64,000 nucleotides of DNA, taken from Candidatus Woesearchaeota archaeon. GTDB lineage: Archaea; Nanobdellota; Nanobdellia; Woesearchaeales; JAFGUC01. The position numbers and the translations under genes are program-made. The notes under the pieces were generated by a model. The model searched no databases. It was not told the DNA's origin and saw only the letters and a list, made by a program, of their open reading frames with translations. The number at the start of each line of letters is the position of its first letter. Position 1 is the first letter of the stretch. The stretch is from assembly GCA_016938695.1 (NCBI GenBank), contig JAFGUC010000024.1, forward strand, positions 310,001-374,000. The letters are read 5' to 3'. Below, one piece after another: positions 1-10,087 of this stretch.

Positions 1-11
1 TCATTTAATGT

Positions 12-479
12 TTATTCTCTTATTTTTTTGGCAAGTTCAGCTAGTTTAACATCATCTGCTCTGTCTGAGTCATGGGACGATAAATATCCAGGGTATGATT
101 CAAAAAACTCATTAATGTTTGATTTGATTGGTTTCCATTCTGCCATGTTTGCAGTTCCATGCATAGGAATTAATTTCGCATGAACGTGGTCAACACCAAA
201 CCCTTCAAAAATCATTCCAGTCCGTCCAACATCATCAAACTTAGAATCAAGTAATTTACCAACTTTTTTAGCAGTTAAAACTAATTTACACAGAACATCA
301 TCAGGTAAATCAAATGCATAACTCGAATAATGTTTCTTTGGAATTACAACAGTAAATCCTTGTGTATTCGGAAATATTGTCAAAAACGCCAAAAAATCAG
401 AATCTTCCCACACTCTGTGGCATGGAATTTCTCCAGCAACAATTTTACAAAAAATACAGTTTGTGTTATCATTTACCAT
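12..479 (-). CDS. HIT (histidine triad) family protein
   Basis: HIT proteins hydrolyse or transfer nucleotidyl groups from small nucleotide conjugates. The 155-residue protein has an N-terminal CxxC (C8, C11) typical of zinc-containing HIT members and a triad region at 98-104 reading HVHAKLI. The first two triad histidines are present (the second is the usual nucleophile), but the third is lysine, a variant also found in some uncharacterised HIT subfamilies. The length fits the family. It is a single gene divergent from the surface-protein operon. Family assignment is secure; substrate is unknown. Confidence 0.88.
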   Translation of the reverse strand: MVNDNTNCIFCKIVAGEIPCHRVWEDSDFLAFLTIFPNTQGFTVVIPKKHYSSYAFDLPDDVLCKLVLTAKKVGKLLDSKFDDVGRTGMIFEGFGVDHVHAKLIPMHGTANMAEWKPIKSNINEFFESYPGYLSSHDSDRADDVKLAELAKKIRE

Positions 480-579
480 TTTACTAAAGAAAATGTTATC
501 TTTTTAATAAATTTTACGTGTTTACGAAATAAATTTTACTATATTTTTCAATAAATTTATAAAGTAGCACTCTTTAAAG

Positions 580-588
580 ATTTATAAA
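580..588 (+). promoter_or_regulatory. TATA box of the giant surface protein operon
   Basis: The motif ATTTATAAA lies about 60 bp ahead of the first start codon, leaving a leader of roughly 35-40 nt that contains a GGGTG Shine-Dalgarno-like site at 637-641. A second similar motif at about 554-563 could also serve. Confidence 0.5.
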
Positions 589-647
589 CGATTCGTAGGT
601 CTGGGGAACATTTCTGGACAACTAGCTAGGGAAAAAGGGTGTTTTGG

Positions 648-2723
648 TTGAGAATAAAAGAGGTTAATAAACGAGCTCAAGTGAGTATATTTATAGTTCT
701 TGGTTTAATTTTACTAATATCTGCAAGCATTTTTTTCTTCTATAAAACTCGAACAGCGGTCTTTAATCCAGAACAAATAACTGAAATACAATCTACACCG
801 ATAACAAGTTATGTTGATGTATGTGTTAAATATGGAGCTTATGAAGCTTTAGACAAACTTGGACGACAAGGAGGATATTTATATTTTCCACCTGAAATTG
901 AGTTGAATCCAAATGCATACGTTTCACAAATTCCTGGAACAACTTTACTAAAAATACCTTATTGGTACTACAATAGTGTAAGTAGAGTTCCAACAATAGA
1001 ACAAATTGAAAAAGATTTGTCAATTTATGTTACAAAATACGCTTACGATTGTGTAGATGAATTTTCTGTGTTTTATGAGCAATACAACGTAAACATTCTC
1101 GAAAATATAAGCGTAAATGCACGAATAACACAAAAAACAGTTCAATTTGACACATCATATCCAGTTGACATCTTGAAAAAAAGTAATAATCAAAAAATTG
1201 AATTAAGAGATTACAAAACAACTGTTAATGTTCGTTTAATTGAAGCACTAGAAATGGTTACAAAAGTAATGAAGTCAAATTACGAACAAGGTTTTCTGGA
1301 AAATACAACTTTACGAGCAATAATGCTAGAGCCTGATGCGCCACTGAACGGAATCGCATTTGGTTATTCTCGAGAAGAATGGTCTGTACGAGATATTAAT
1401 GACAAAGTTTACGATTTCTTATATTTACTATTCGCATCAAAACTAAGGTTTAGGTTTGACGATTCACAAAATCCTTTTATTCTAACGCAAGAAAAGACAT
1501 ATGAAGATCTAGAAAATCTTGATGAGGGAAAAGCATTAGCTGGCGAATACCGAGATGTTTCAGTTCCAAAAGATTTCTATGAATACAAACATTTGTACTT
1601 CAAAGTTTTTGAGAATGGAGAATACTCTGGCTTAACAAGTTCAATTGATTTAGGTCCAAAAAATTATTTTTTACTAAATATTCAGCCAAACAAAAATGGA
1701 AAAGTTTATTCTAACACCCAAACAACAGATTCAAATTTTGCATTGGGTCTTCTTCCAATACAATTTTGGCACTTCTTGTATGATGTTTATTATCCAGTTA
1801 TAATTAGGGCAGTTGATCCTTTAGCTCTTGATAATCGTGGATTTGAATTAAAGGCAGCATATCCTGTTTATCTAAAACAAAATCTTCCTGCTCCACGTTC
1901 ACCAGTTTCATTTGAATCTTTCAAATGGACACCAACGTCAGACATATGTGATGAAACTCAAAGTGTTGCACGAACTGTTGTTGCATATACTAGAAACGCA
2001 TCACTGATAAATGGACTAACTGGAGAACCAATGCCAATTAAAGATGTTGAAATCTATTACGAATGTCCTCAAGGAACATGTTACAAAGGTAAAACTGAAT
2101 TCGTTTTAGGAAGCTTTGGTATAGAGTTAGAACTTCCAAAAAAATGTTCCAACGGTGTGATTACTGCAAAATCGCCTGGCTTTATTGATACAAAAGTTCA
2201 AGCAGTTTCAACAGAGAATGAATTTTACGTAGACATGGTTCCACTTAAGAATTTCACGTACTCAATAGAAGTGTATACTGATTACATGTCATCCGACGTT
2301 GATTCAGATGGTAATGTTGATTTAATCAAATATAATCCAAATCGTTTCAATAAAAATTACACATTTAGTATTCACTTGAAATCATATAACAACACTCACG
2401 AAGAATATATCATACTTGATTCAATTGATGGAAATTCATCATCATTAGAACTAGCAAATATTAATTCAAAATACTTGTTGGACATTTATTTATCTGACGA
2501 CGAAGATAATATAATTGGTGGATATTTTGGAAATTTATCAATTTCTGCACCAACGCCATATGATTTTACTTCTGACTTTGATACTCTTAAAAGTCATGTA
2601 ACATTCAAAGTATACGCACGAGTTCCAATGGTTAGAACTGACGACGAATACGTAAAACTTTTTGATGATTTAGAAAAAAATTCATATAACTACCTTGAAC
2701 AATTAAAACCGGTGTTTAGCTAA
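648..2723 (+). CDS. Large surface protein with pilin-like N-terminal anchor
   Basis: A short basic segment (KEVNKRAQ) followed by one hydrophobic helix (VSIFIVLGLILL...) resembles the class III (pilin-type) signal peptides or anchors common in DPANN archaea. The rest, about 665 residues, is predicted extracytoplasmic and beta-rich, with many N-glycosylation sequons and a DxDxDGxxD calcium-loop-like motif near residue 560. I see no catalytic motif. TTG at 648 is preferred because GGGTG sits six bases upstream; GTG at 639 in frame is the alternative. The stop overlaps the start of the next gene (TAATG), so the two are probably translationally coupled. Function unknown; probably a cell-surface structural or adhesion component. 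Confidence 0.75.
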   Translation: MRIKEVNKRAQVSIFIVLGLILLISASIFFFYKTRTAVFNPEQITEIQSTPITSYVDVCVKYGAYEALDKLGRQGGYLYFPPEIELNPNAYVSQIPGTTLLKIPYWYYNSVSRVPTIEQIEKDLSIYVTKYAYDCVDEFSVFYEQYNVNILENISVNARITQKTVQFDTSYPVDILKKSNNQKIELRDYKTTVNVRLIEALEMVTKVMKSNYEQGFLENTTLRAIMLEPDAPLNGIAFGYSREEWSVRDINDKVYDFLYLLFASKLRFRFDDSQNPFILTQEKTYEDLENLDEGKALAGEYRDVSVPKDFYEYKHLYFKVFENGEYSGLTSSIDLGPKNYFLLNIQPNKNGKVYSNTQTTDSNFALGLLPIQFWHFLYDVYYPVIIRAVDPLALDNRGFELKAAYPVYLKQNLPAPRSPVSFESFKWTPTSDICDETQSVARTVVAYTRNASLINGLTGEPMPIKDVEIYYECPQGTCYKGKTEFVLGSFGIELELPKKCSNGVITAKSPGFIDTKVQAVSTENEFYVDMVPLKNFTYSIEVYTDYMSSDVDSDGNVDLIKYNPNRFNKNYTFSIHLKSYNNTHEEYIILDSIDGNSSSLELANINSKYLLDIYLSDDEDNIIGGYFGNLSISAPTPYDFTSDFDTLKSHVTFKVYARVPMVRTDDEYVKLFDDLEKNSYNYLEQLKPVFS

Positions 2724-5700
2724 TGAAATTTAAAAATATTTTTTTGGTATTGTTTGTGTTGATATCAATACAGATGTGTTTTGCTTTAGATTTTTCAGAT
2801 ATAGTTCTAACAAGAGACTCTGAATATGCGACATTTGAATTAACAACTGATGTTGAAGCAAAAGTATCGCTTACTATATCTGCAAATCCAGATGCAACAG
2901 GCGGTATTACATACAATGAACAATCTTACACAACTAACCATACGATATTAATTAGCGAATTGACACCTAATACAACGTATTATTATAAATTTCAAGCAAT
3001 GAATAATGTTGGTAGTCGAACTTATGATTGTTTCAAATCAAATTATGTTGATGGGGCATGCAACGTTGGTCCAAACTTCGGGGATTGTTTGTGTGGTACG
3101 GGAGCAAATCCTGATTGTGGTTCTGGAAGTAAAGAAGGTTGGTTTTGTGTAAATAGTCTTTGTCGTGAAGATTTACCAACAGGAAATAGTCCAGATTTTA
3201 CAACCTGTATGGCTAGAAATTTTACAACACAAGTTAACGATACTTTAGAACCATTTTTATGGTTAGAAGTCCCAACAGGAATTGGGCAATATCAAGTTAC
3301 TCTAGATGGTTATACTGAACCAGAATCAAAAATAAATGTTTCTTTAGACGGAGTATTTATTAGAACTGCAACTGCAAACTTACAAGGTCATTTTGTAATG
3401 CCTATTACTTTAACAGAAGATAGTAAGAAAATAGATATTATTGTAAAAGATAAATCTGGACGAACAACAACAAAATCTTTTGAATTTGTAGTAGATGTAA
3501 TTCCGCCACAATTTGAACAAACATCAGACATTCCAACACTTGTAGGCAAAAACGAATTTTATATCACTGGAACAATTAGTGAAGCAGTTAAATTTCATTA
3601 CGAAGTAAGCCAAGAATCATCAAAAAAAGATGCAGAAATAGATGTTCCTGCAGGAACATTCAATATTTCTATTCCGTTATTTGAAGGAAGAAATACTGTA
3701 TTTGTCGAATATTATGATGCAGCGGGTTTAGGTCAGAAAATAACTCGAACTCCTGGCGATCCAAGAAAATATGTTCAAGATATTGTTTCTGATACAAAAG
3801 CTCCTGTGTTTAAAGAAAACAATTTAGGAGATTTAAGTCAAACAATAGTTCCTTATTTAGCAGCAATTGGAAAAGTTGAAGATTTAACAGACACTACTGT
3901 ATATGTATATGGTAAAGTTCTAGATGATACTTATCTCGATGTTGAGTTTGAAAGTCCAGAACTTAATGGTTCAGAATCACAATTATCATTTCACGAAGTA
4001 TACTCTGAATATATATTGTTAGCATATGGAACTGTTGACGCTGATGGTGCGTTCAAAGTTTCATTCTATTTGCCTGCAAATATCGATGCAGCATTAAGTT
4101 TAGATTCAGATAGTTCAGGTTCTGACTTAAATGCAGAGGGCGGTGGAAGTTTCTTTGGAGCAGAAGTAGATTTAAAAGTTGTTGCAGTCGATCAATTAGG
4201 CCATTATTCTGAAATTGCAGGAGATGTCAAATACGGAACTTGTGCAGATAATTCAGATTGGATTTTCCAAATTGATGGTGATCACATATATCCTGAGAAA
4301 TTAGATCCTTATTTAATTGAACAAGGACTAGCTGAGATTTACATTCCATTTACTGTTGAATATGTTGGTTCAGACGATTTATTATCTGGTTTGAAAAGTC
4401 CGACATTTAAGAAACGTTCAAATCTAGGTGGATACAATAAAGAACAATTTGATTGGGACGCAATAAAAAGCTGTTCAGTAGATTTTACAGAAAGTGCAAA
4501 CGAAGGTTACATCGTTTGTAAAATAAAACCGTACGAAGTTCCTTCCGATCACGAAGCATCATCTGCAGCAGGTGAAGCAGGAAATGAAGTCGAGGAAACG
4601 TTAGAAGAAGCCGTAAATAATTATCTTGATTTTAGAGCTCTAACCTTACCTATGTCATTTAAGTTTGGATACGAAGTAAATGAATACGACGGAGACCGAG
4701 CAACAAAAACATACGAACAATGTGTCTTCCTAAATATAATGGTTGATGTTGATTTAATAAATGAGAGTAGTGAAGCAATTCAAGATGCAATAAATTTCAC
4801 ATTAGGAATTGTCGATACACTGTATAATATCACTGGTGAAGTGGATAATGTTCTTGACACTGCATTACGAATCACAATTCTAGGAAGCTTTGGAACAACA
4901 ATTGCGAATGTAATTGCAAAGACAAACGAGTTAATGAAATGTGGTGGAATATCAAAAGATAATGCAGACTATACTTGGTCAGAAAGTATGACTCAAAATT
5001 TAATCGGTGGAATCTTAGCAAAACCAACAACTGCCGATATGTTCAATTTTAGACATGGTGCAAGTGGAACATATTGTGAAAAGGTTTATGCTGAAGGTCA
5101 ATCACAAGAAGAAAAAGAAAAGAATCCATTTTACAAATCTTGTACTGAATGCAGACAAGCAATAAATGGTTCAATGAAAGTTAAAGCAATTGATTATGTA
5201 GTAAGCGATAGAGTTTACTGTCCACAAGTCCCAACATATCAAGAATTTGTACGACAAAGGTATCTTGCATTACGACAAGCACAATCTCCTTATTTAAAAT
5301 CATCAGAAGCCGATGTTTTAGTTTACGTAACTGCAGGTGCAGGAAAAACATATGGTGAGAAGACAATTACATTGCTTCCTGACGATAAATCCTATAAGAC
5401 AATGCCTTTAGATTTTGAATGTCAACAGTATTTCCAATACATTGTAAATAATAACGATGAGTTAAACAAAAAGGGATTGTTCCCTGATATTAAAGAAGAC
5501 ACAACAACTGGTTCTACTATCAAAAAATATTCCAAAGACACAACAAAAGAAGCAGATGCACTAAAAGACGCATGTGTAAAAGCTTACAAAGCTGAATATG
5601 ATTCTGCTTGTTGGGCATCTTATGTTGATGACAACTACAAAGCATCACGAGATTATCAAATCAAAGTTCTACAAGAATTAGGTGTTGCAGATCAAGAAGA

Positions 5701-8614
5701 AGAAGATTTTACTAAAAAAGCAGTTGAGTTTATTTCTGCATTAGGGGACTTATCTTCAACAGTTAGTAAGATGTGCACTATGGAATCACTAAATAATTCT
5801 GTGTATAAAGAATTAGTTGAATCCGATAGAGAAATATTTGCTAATATTAACACCATTAATGGTTTCCCAACTTTTGACAACATGTTAAAAGACATAAAAA
5901 ATAAAGATGCATCATATGGATTTTTAGTTAAAGGTGCAAAAGTCTATTTTATCCAAGCATCATCTGATGTTGTTATAACTGGTGATGGAAATACTGGTGA
6001 AATTGCAAGAACGAATCTTAATTTTAATTTAGAAGGTTGTGATGATAGCTTCAGTTTGGCTGATTTAACAAGTCCAACAGGATCAGGTAAAGCTTGTGTA
6101 AGATTATATGTAAATAAATATGGATGTGCATTTACAACAAGATTGCCAGAATCAGTAAGTGATACTACAAACATCGAAACAAATCCAAACTTCTTTTATC
6201 CAAATACTAAAAAGACTCACTGTCTAAAAGGAGATAGTGGTGGACAAGATATTGCAGCAAACCAAGTAGCAGTAGGAACTCAAGGTTATATTGGTGTTCT
6301 TCCAGAACGAGTATTTGACAAAGTTATATTTGAAGGCGGAAAAACAGTTTTAAGAGACCCAACAAAAGGATTTTTTACATCTGTAAGTTGTGGTTGTTTA
6401 TCTGGTGCAAGAGCAAATGTTCAAAGATGGCACACATATTTAGGCTATATGAAAAATTGTCTAGAAGCAGCACAAGGGGCAGGAAGTATTCAAGATGCAC
6501 AATGTTATGAGATGTTTGCAGAACAACTTTGTGACAGTATGTATGCTTTAGTTTCCTGCGTAACTGGATTATCTGGAACTCAAGGTGCTAATATGGACTT
6601 TAGTGGTGGGCGAGGAGAAACAAATGCTGTTAGTGCATTTTTCTCAGCAACTGCATCTTCAGGAAGAGAATCACAAGATAGGTATGGTGCATCATATTCA
6701 AGTGTAATGGATATGACAACAAAATACATTGTAAATTCTGCTTGTTATGGATTCTTAGGTTTACCTTTGCCTGACGACTTAAGTTTATGGGGAACACTAG
6801 GAATGCTATCCGACCAAGCAACTGACCAAATAATCTTAGAACCAATTGCAACATTTATGCGTGCACGTGGTTCATACTATGGTGTAAATAAAAATTTAGG
6901 CTATTCTAGAATTAATTATCAATTTATTCCAACATTAGTTTCAACTGCACCTGACACAAGAGTTAAAATTGAACTAGTGTGTAGTTCTGATTATGAATGT
7001 AGTCAGTTAAGTAGTGATGGAAAATGTGATTGCTACGGTTATGGAACTGACCAGATAGAAACACTTCCAGGTTCAAGTAAAGTCTTAGATAAAGATGAGA
7101 ATTTCAATGAGCTTCTAGTCCAAACTTTAGAAAGGCCATACAGATTTGACAGTGTAAGATTTGTAATTGATTACAAAGATAGTGATGGTGTAATGCAACA
7201 CATGGAAACTGAAAAATATCCAATTGATTTCAACAATGGACAGTCTCCAGGAAATTGTGCTTACGACGAAACTTACGTTGACTCTCGTTACGGTGGACGT
7301 GGTGGATACATTTGTGAAAGATTCTCAACACTTGGAAGTACATTTGCATTCGTTGGAACCCCATCATTAAAATACGATACTGTATATGCCCAACAAAGTC
7401 AAGCAAATTCTGTAAATCCTACAGCAAATGATAAAATCATAATTCAAAATCTAGTATTCAACGTACAAGATGGAAATGTAAATTATGATGATAATGTTGA
7501 GGATTATGATTATGACCCTGTTGCAGAACAATATTCGACAAACAACGGTTATTCCGAAAGCAAATTCACAAAATATTATCGAGTAAGATTATTCAACGAA
7601 AAAGGAACTGCTTTATACGATAGTGGCGCACAAATAATTCCTGTCGGCGAACACAGTTACAGTGAAACAGAACCAAAGCGAGACGGACAATACGGTTACG
7701 ACATTTCTTTGTCCGACTTAATGGGTGGAACTGACACTATGGGTAGAATCACTGCAAGTACTATATCTGGTTCAGTAAGACTAACAGACAAACAAATTTC
7801 ACGTTCAAGTCAAAGTACTTTTACAATGTTATTGAAATTTAATAAGACTGCAATTGGAAAGTATAATTTAACTTATTGGACTAATCCTGCCGTTGCAACA
7901 ACAGCAACTCCTTGTGCAACAGGAACAAAAATTGATCCAGATGGAAGATATTGTCAAACAGATAGGAAACAATTCATTACGACACCAACTGTTACAACAA
8001 TATCAGGTAGAAACAATGTATTATTCAATGACATAAATGGATTGAGGTTCACTTTCGAAGATTCAACTCCTGCAGCTGATGATAAAAAAATTGCATACTA
8101 TTACATTGAATACACTCCACAAGAAATTTTCCAGAGTGCATCAACAAGTAATTTATGTAAACCAGTTCAATACAGTGTAGTTTTGACAATACACAATGCA
8201 CAAGCAGACGGACTTCCAGCAACAATTGTTGCGCAAGATGATGCAGGTCAAGATTTAAAGAAAGAATTTAAAGTCACTGTAAGTTGTTTTGAAGATTCAA
8301 CGTCAACAGATTCAACAGCATCAGGTACAACAACTTGTGCAAGTAAAGGTGGAATTTGTGTTGACCGTGGAACAACAACAGCTTCCGCAGCATGTGCTGC
8401 AGCAGGACATGATGAAGCATTAGGTCAGTTTAACTGTGCAAGTACAGAAAGTTGTTGTATTGATTATACAACATGTCAGCAGTTGAATGGCGGTAATGCA
8501 GATTGTTTCGCAGAATGTGATGATTCTACATATCTGAAATCAGGAAATTCAATTGAAGCAGGAAATGAATTTTGCAAAGATTCAACTAAACCAGTGTGCT
8601 GCAAAAAAATATGA
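2723..8614 (+). CDS. Giant secreted Cys-rich surface protein (1963 aa)
   Basis: A classical Sec signal peptide (residues 1-22, MKFKNIFLVLFVLISIQMCFA) leads a huge extracellular protein. Residues about 25-105 resemble a fibronectin-III-like module (the TPNTTYYYKFQA strand is typical), followed by Ig-like beta repeats. The middle is Cys-rich, including a segment around residues 1220-1290 with a CGC motif and spaced cysteines that looks helical. The C-terminus (about 1870-1963) is a compact cluster of some 14 cysteines including CC pairs, presumably disulfide-bonded. No C-terminal membrane anchor is visible, so retention is probably by partners such as the upstream anchored protein. It has no recognised enzymatic domain. 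Adhesion, S-layer or host contact are inferences. Confidence 0.78.
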   Translation: MKFKNIFLVLFVLISIQMCFALDFSDIVLTRDSEYATFELTTDVEAKVSLTISANPDATGGITYNEQSYTTNHTILISELTPNTTYYYKFQAMNNVGSRTYDCFKSNYVDGACNVGPNFGDCLCGTGANPDCGSGSKEGWFCVNSLCREDLPTGNSPDFTTCMARNFTTQVNDTLEPFLWLEVPTGIGQYQVTLDGYTEPESKINVSLDGVFIRTATANLQGHFVMPITLTEDSKKIDIIVKDKSGRTTTKSFEFVVDVIPPQFEQTSDIPTLVGKNEFYITGTISEAVKFHYEVSQESSKKDAEIDVPAGTFNISIPLFEGRNTVFVEYYDAAGLGQKITRTPGDPRKYVQDIVSDTKAPVFKENNLGDLSQTIVPYLAAIGKVEDLTDTTVYVYGKVLDDTYLDVEFESPELNGSESQLSFHEVYSEYILLAYGTVDADGAFKVSFYLPANIDAALSLDSDSSGSDLNAEGGGSFFGAEVDLKVVAVDQLGHYSEIAGDVKYGTCADNSDWIFQIDGDHIYPEKLDPYLIEQGLAEIYIPFTVEYVGSDDLLSGLKSPTFKKRSNLGGYNKEQFDWDAIKSCSVDFTESANEGYIVCKIKPYEVPSDHEASSAAGEAGNEVEETLEEAVNNYLDFRALTLPMSFKFGYEVNEYDGDRATKTYEQCVFLNIMVDVDLINESSEAIQDAINFTLGIVDTLYNITGEVDNVLDTALRITILGSFGTTIANVIAKTNELMKCGGISKDNADYTWSESMTQNLIGGILAKPTTADMFNFRHGASGTYCEKVYAEGQSQEEKEKNPFYKSCTECRQAINGSMKVKAIDYVVSDRVYCPQVPTYQEFVRQRYLALRQAQSPYLKSSEADVLVYVTAGAGKTYGEKTITLLPDDKSYKTMPLDFECQQYFQYIVNNNDELNKKGLFPDIKEDTTTGSTIKKYSKDTTKEADALKDACVKAYKAEYDSACWASYVDDNYKASRDYQIKVLQELGVADQEEEDFTKKAVEFISALGDLSSTVSKMCTMESLNNSVYKELVESDREIFANINTINGFPTFDNMLKDIKNKDASYGFLVKGAKVYFIQASSDVVITGDGNTGEIARTNLNFNLEGCDDSFSLADLTSPTGSGKACVRLYVNKYGCAFTTRLPESVSDTTNIETNPNFFYPNTKKTHCLKGDSGGQDIAANQVAVGTQGYIGVLPERVFDKVIFEGGKTVLRDPTKGFFTSVSCGCLSGARANVQRWHTYLGYMKNCLEAAQGAGSIQDAQCYEMFAEQLCDSMYALVSCVTGLSGTQGANMDFSGGRGETNAVSAFFSATASSGRESQDRYGASYSSVMDMTTKYIVNSACYGFLGLPLPDDLSLWGTLGMLSDQATDQIILEPIATFMRARGSYYGVNKNLGYSRINYQFIPTLVSTAPDTRVKIELVCSSDYECSQLSSDGKCDCYGYGTDQIETLPGSSKVLDKDENFNELLVQTLERPYRFDSVRFVIDYKDSDGVMQHMETEKYPIDFNNGQSPGNCAYDETYVDSRYGGRGGYICERFSTLGSTFAFVGTPSLKYDTVYAQQSQANSVNPTANDKIIIQNLVFNVQDGNVNYDDNVEDYDYDPVAEQYSTNNGYSESKFTKYYRVRLFNEKGTALYDSGAQIIPVGEHSYSETEPKRDGQYGYDISLSDLMGGTDTMGRITASTISGSVRLTDKQISRSSQSTFTMLLKFNKTAIGKYNLTYWTNPAVATTATPCATGTKIDPDGRYCQTDRKQFITTPTVTTISGRNNVLFNDINGLRFTFEDSTPAADDKKIAYYYIEYTPQEIFQSASTSNLCKPVQYSVVLTIHNAQADGLPATIVAQDDAGQDLKKEFKVTVSCFEDSTSTDSTASGTTTCASKGGICVDRGTTTASAACAAAGHDEALGQFNCASTESCCIDYTTCQQLNGGNADCFAECDDSTYLKSGNSIEAGNEFCKDSTKPVCCKKI

Positions 8615-8629
8615 GAAAATTAAAAAATT

Positions 8630-9514
8630 TTATTTCTCATTTCCATATAATCTTTGGTAGACTTCATTGTATGTATCTGGAAGAACTTCTCTTCCTTTGA
8701 TTGTAAGATTATATAAATGAGGATCTTCAAGATTTATTTTGGCAAATGCACCACCAATTAATGCAAAATATGTTCCATCACTGTCATCAAGTTCATCTAA
8801 GAATTTATCTTCGCCAAATCTTTCAACAGGTTCAAGATAACATTCCTGAACTAATTCTGAAAACAATTGAAGTTGTTTTGCAGGATCTGTTTCAGCCAAT
8901 GCTTTCTGTTTGTATGCACGAGCCATTTGTGTGTAAACATCAATTACATCGTCTGGGAATGCATCAAAATCTCCAACTCTAGGATGATTAATTATAGCTA
9001 ACATCTCTAATGTATCGTCATATTGACCTAGCATGTTAAATGCTTGACCATACATCTCTAAAGTATCTAGATATTCTAATATTCGTTCATTGTAAATTGA
9101 ATCTCTAACTCCCATTTCAAAATCAGAGTCTAGTATTCCTGTAAGCAAGAAATTAGTAGTTGCTTCTTTAAGGTATGTTAATGCTTCTGATGCAGCACCA
9201 TCTTGTAAAGCTCCTCTTGCGTTAATTAAATATCTTTCAGTAAATGGTCTTCCACCTAAGTCTGCATTTCCATAAGTAGATGTAGATGTAGCAGATTCTC
9301 CAAATTCAAAATACTGAGGTCCACGTTCGCCTTGAACTTCGTATCCAGTCATAGCGCCTTCAGCAGAATAATGATATGTAATCCCTGTTTTTGGATCAGT
9401 CCATTGTGAACCATCTGCAAATACAGGTGAAGCCAATGCAGCTAACAATCCACCTACAAGAAGAGTACGTTTTCCAACGTTACTTATCTTATTAATTATA
9501 TCGTTAAGTGCCAT
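8630..9514 (-). CDS. Secreted protein, mostly helical, unknown function
   Basis: The 294-residue protein starts with an amphipathic stretch and a signal-like hydrophobic core (TLLVGGLLAALASPVFA, cleavage near residue 33). After a short segment containing WTDPKTGITYHYS and GPQYFEF, the remaining two thirds is helical with repeated Leu-rich acidic segments that could be TPR-like helices. It has its own promoter and converges on the giant surface protein gene with a gap of only 15 bp. I do not recognise the family. The position suggests an envelope role, but nothing in the sequence shows it directly. Confidence 0.65.
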   Translation of the reverse strand: MALNDIINKISNVGKRTLLVGGLLAALASPVFADGSQWTDPKTGITYHYSAEGAMTGYEVQGERGPQYFEFGESATSTSTYGNADLGGRPFTERYLINARGALQDGAASEALTYLKEATTNFLLTGILDSDFEMGVRDSIYNERILEYLDTLEMYGQAFNMLGQYDDTLEMLAIINHPRVGDFDAFPDDVIDVYTQMARAYKQKALAETDPAKQLQLFSELVQECYLEPVERFGEDKFLDELDDSDGTYFALIGGAFAKINLEDPHLYNLTIKGREVLPDTYNEVYQRLYGNEK

Positions 9515-9536
9515 AATAAGATAGTGTCAAGAGAAG

Positions 9537-9545
9537 TATTTAAAT
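9537..9545 (-). promoter_or_regulatory. TATA box of the secreted protein gene
   Basis: On the minus strand ATTTAAATA lies 23-31 bp ahead of the ATG at 9514, so the transcript is probably leaderless. Confidence 0.55.
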
Positions 9546-9599
9546 CTTTCGTTACTAGTAAGTGACAAATATTAATTACTATATTGAAAATAAATAACT

Positions 9600-9609
9600 T
9601 ATTTAAATA
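9600..9609 (+). promoter_or_regulatory. TATA box that decides the deaminase start
   Basis: TATTTAAATA is centred about 25 bp ahead of the ATG at 9629. It lies inside the longer possible reading frame from 9584, which makes the upstream ATG unlikely. Confidence 0.6.
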
Positions 9610-9628
9610 CTTGCGACTTAACAAAATC

Positions 9629-10087
9629 ATGAATAAATTCATGCAAAAAGCAATAAAAGAGGCAAATAAAGGGTTAGAATTAAATCACGGTGGACCTTTT
9701 GGTGCAGTAATAGTAAGAAACAATAAAATAATTGCAAGCGCACATAATGAAGTGATAAAATCAAATGATCCTACAAAGCATGCAGAAATGCAAGCAATTA
9801 GAAAAGCAGCTAAGAAATTAAAACGGTTCGATTTAGAAGACTGTGAAATTTATTCATCTTGTGAACCTTGTCCAATGTGTCTTGCAGCAATATATTGGGC
9901 AAGAATAAAAAAGCTATATTATGGCTGTACAAAAGATGATGCAAAAGAGATTGGTTTTGCTGATGAATTTATTTATGAAGTTTTTGAACATAAGAAAAAG
10001 GGAATGGCTAAAAAACAAATAGATAAAGAACAATGTCAAGAACCTTTCAAAATTTGGAAAAATAAAAGAAATAAAACAAAATATTAA
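9629..10087 (+). CDS. Guanine-deaminase-like nucleoside deaminase
   Basis: This is a zinc-dependent CDA-fold deaminase. The HAE motif (in TKHAEMQAI) and the PCPMC motif (in SCEPCPMCLAAI) supply the three zinc ligands and the proton-shuttling glutamate. GGPFGAVIV near the N-terminus and the C-terminal tail ending in KTKY resemble the Bacillus-type small guanine deaminase (about 155 aa) more than TadA. The likely reaction is guanine to xanthine plus ammonia in purine salvage; cytosine or other base deamination is possible. The start at 9629 is chosen from the TATA spacing and from the family's length. It converges on the PGI/PMI gene, the two stops sharing four bases. Confidence 0.82.
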   Translation: MNKFMQKAIKEANKGLELNHGGPFGAVIVRNNKIIASAHNEVIKSNDPTKHAEMQAIRKAAKKLKRFDLEDCEIYSSCEPCPMCLAAIYWARIKKLYYGCTKDDAKEIGFADEFIYEVFEHKKKGMAKKQIDKEQCQEPFKIWKNKRNKTKY

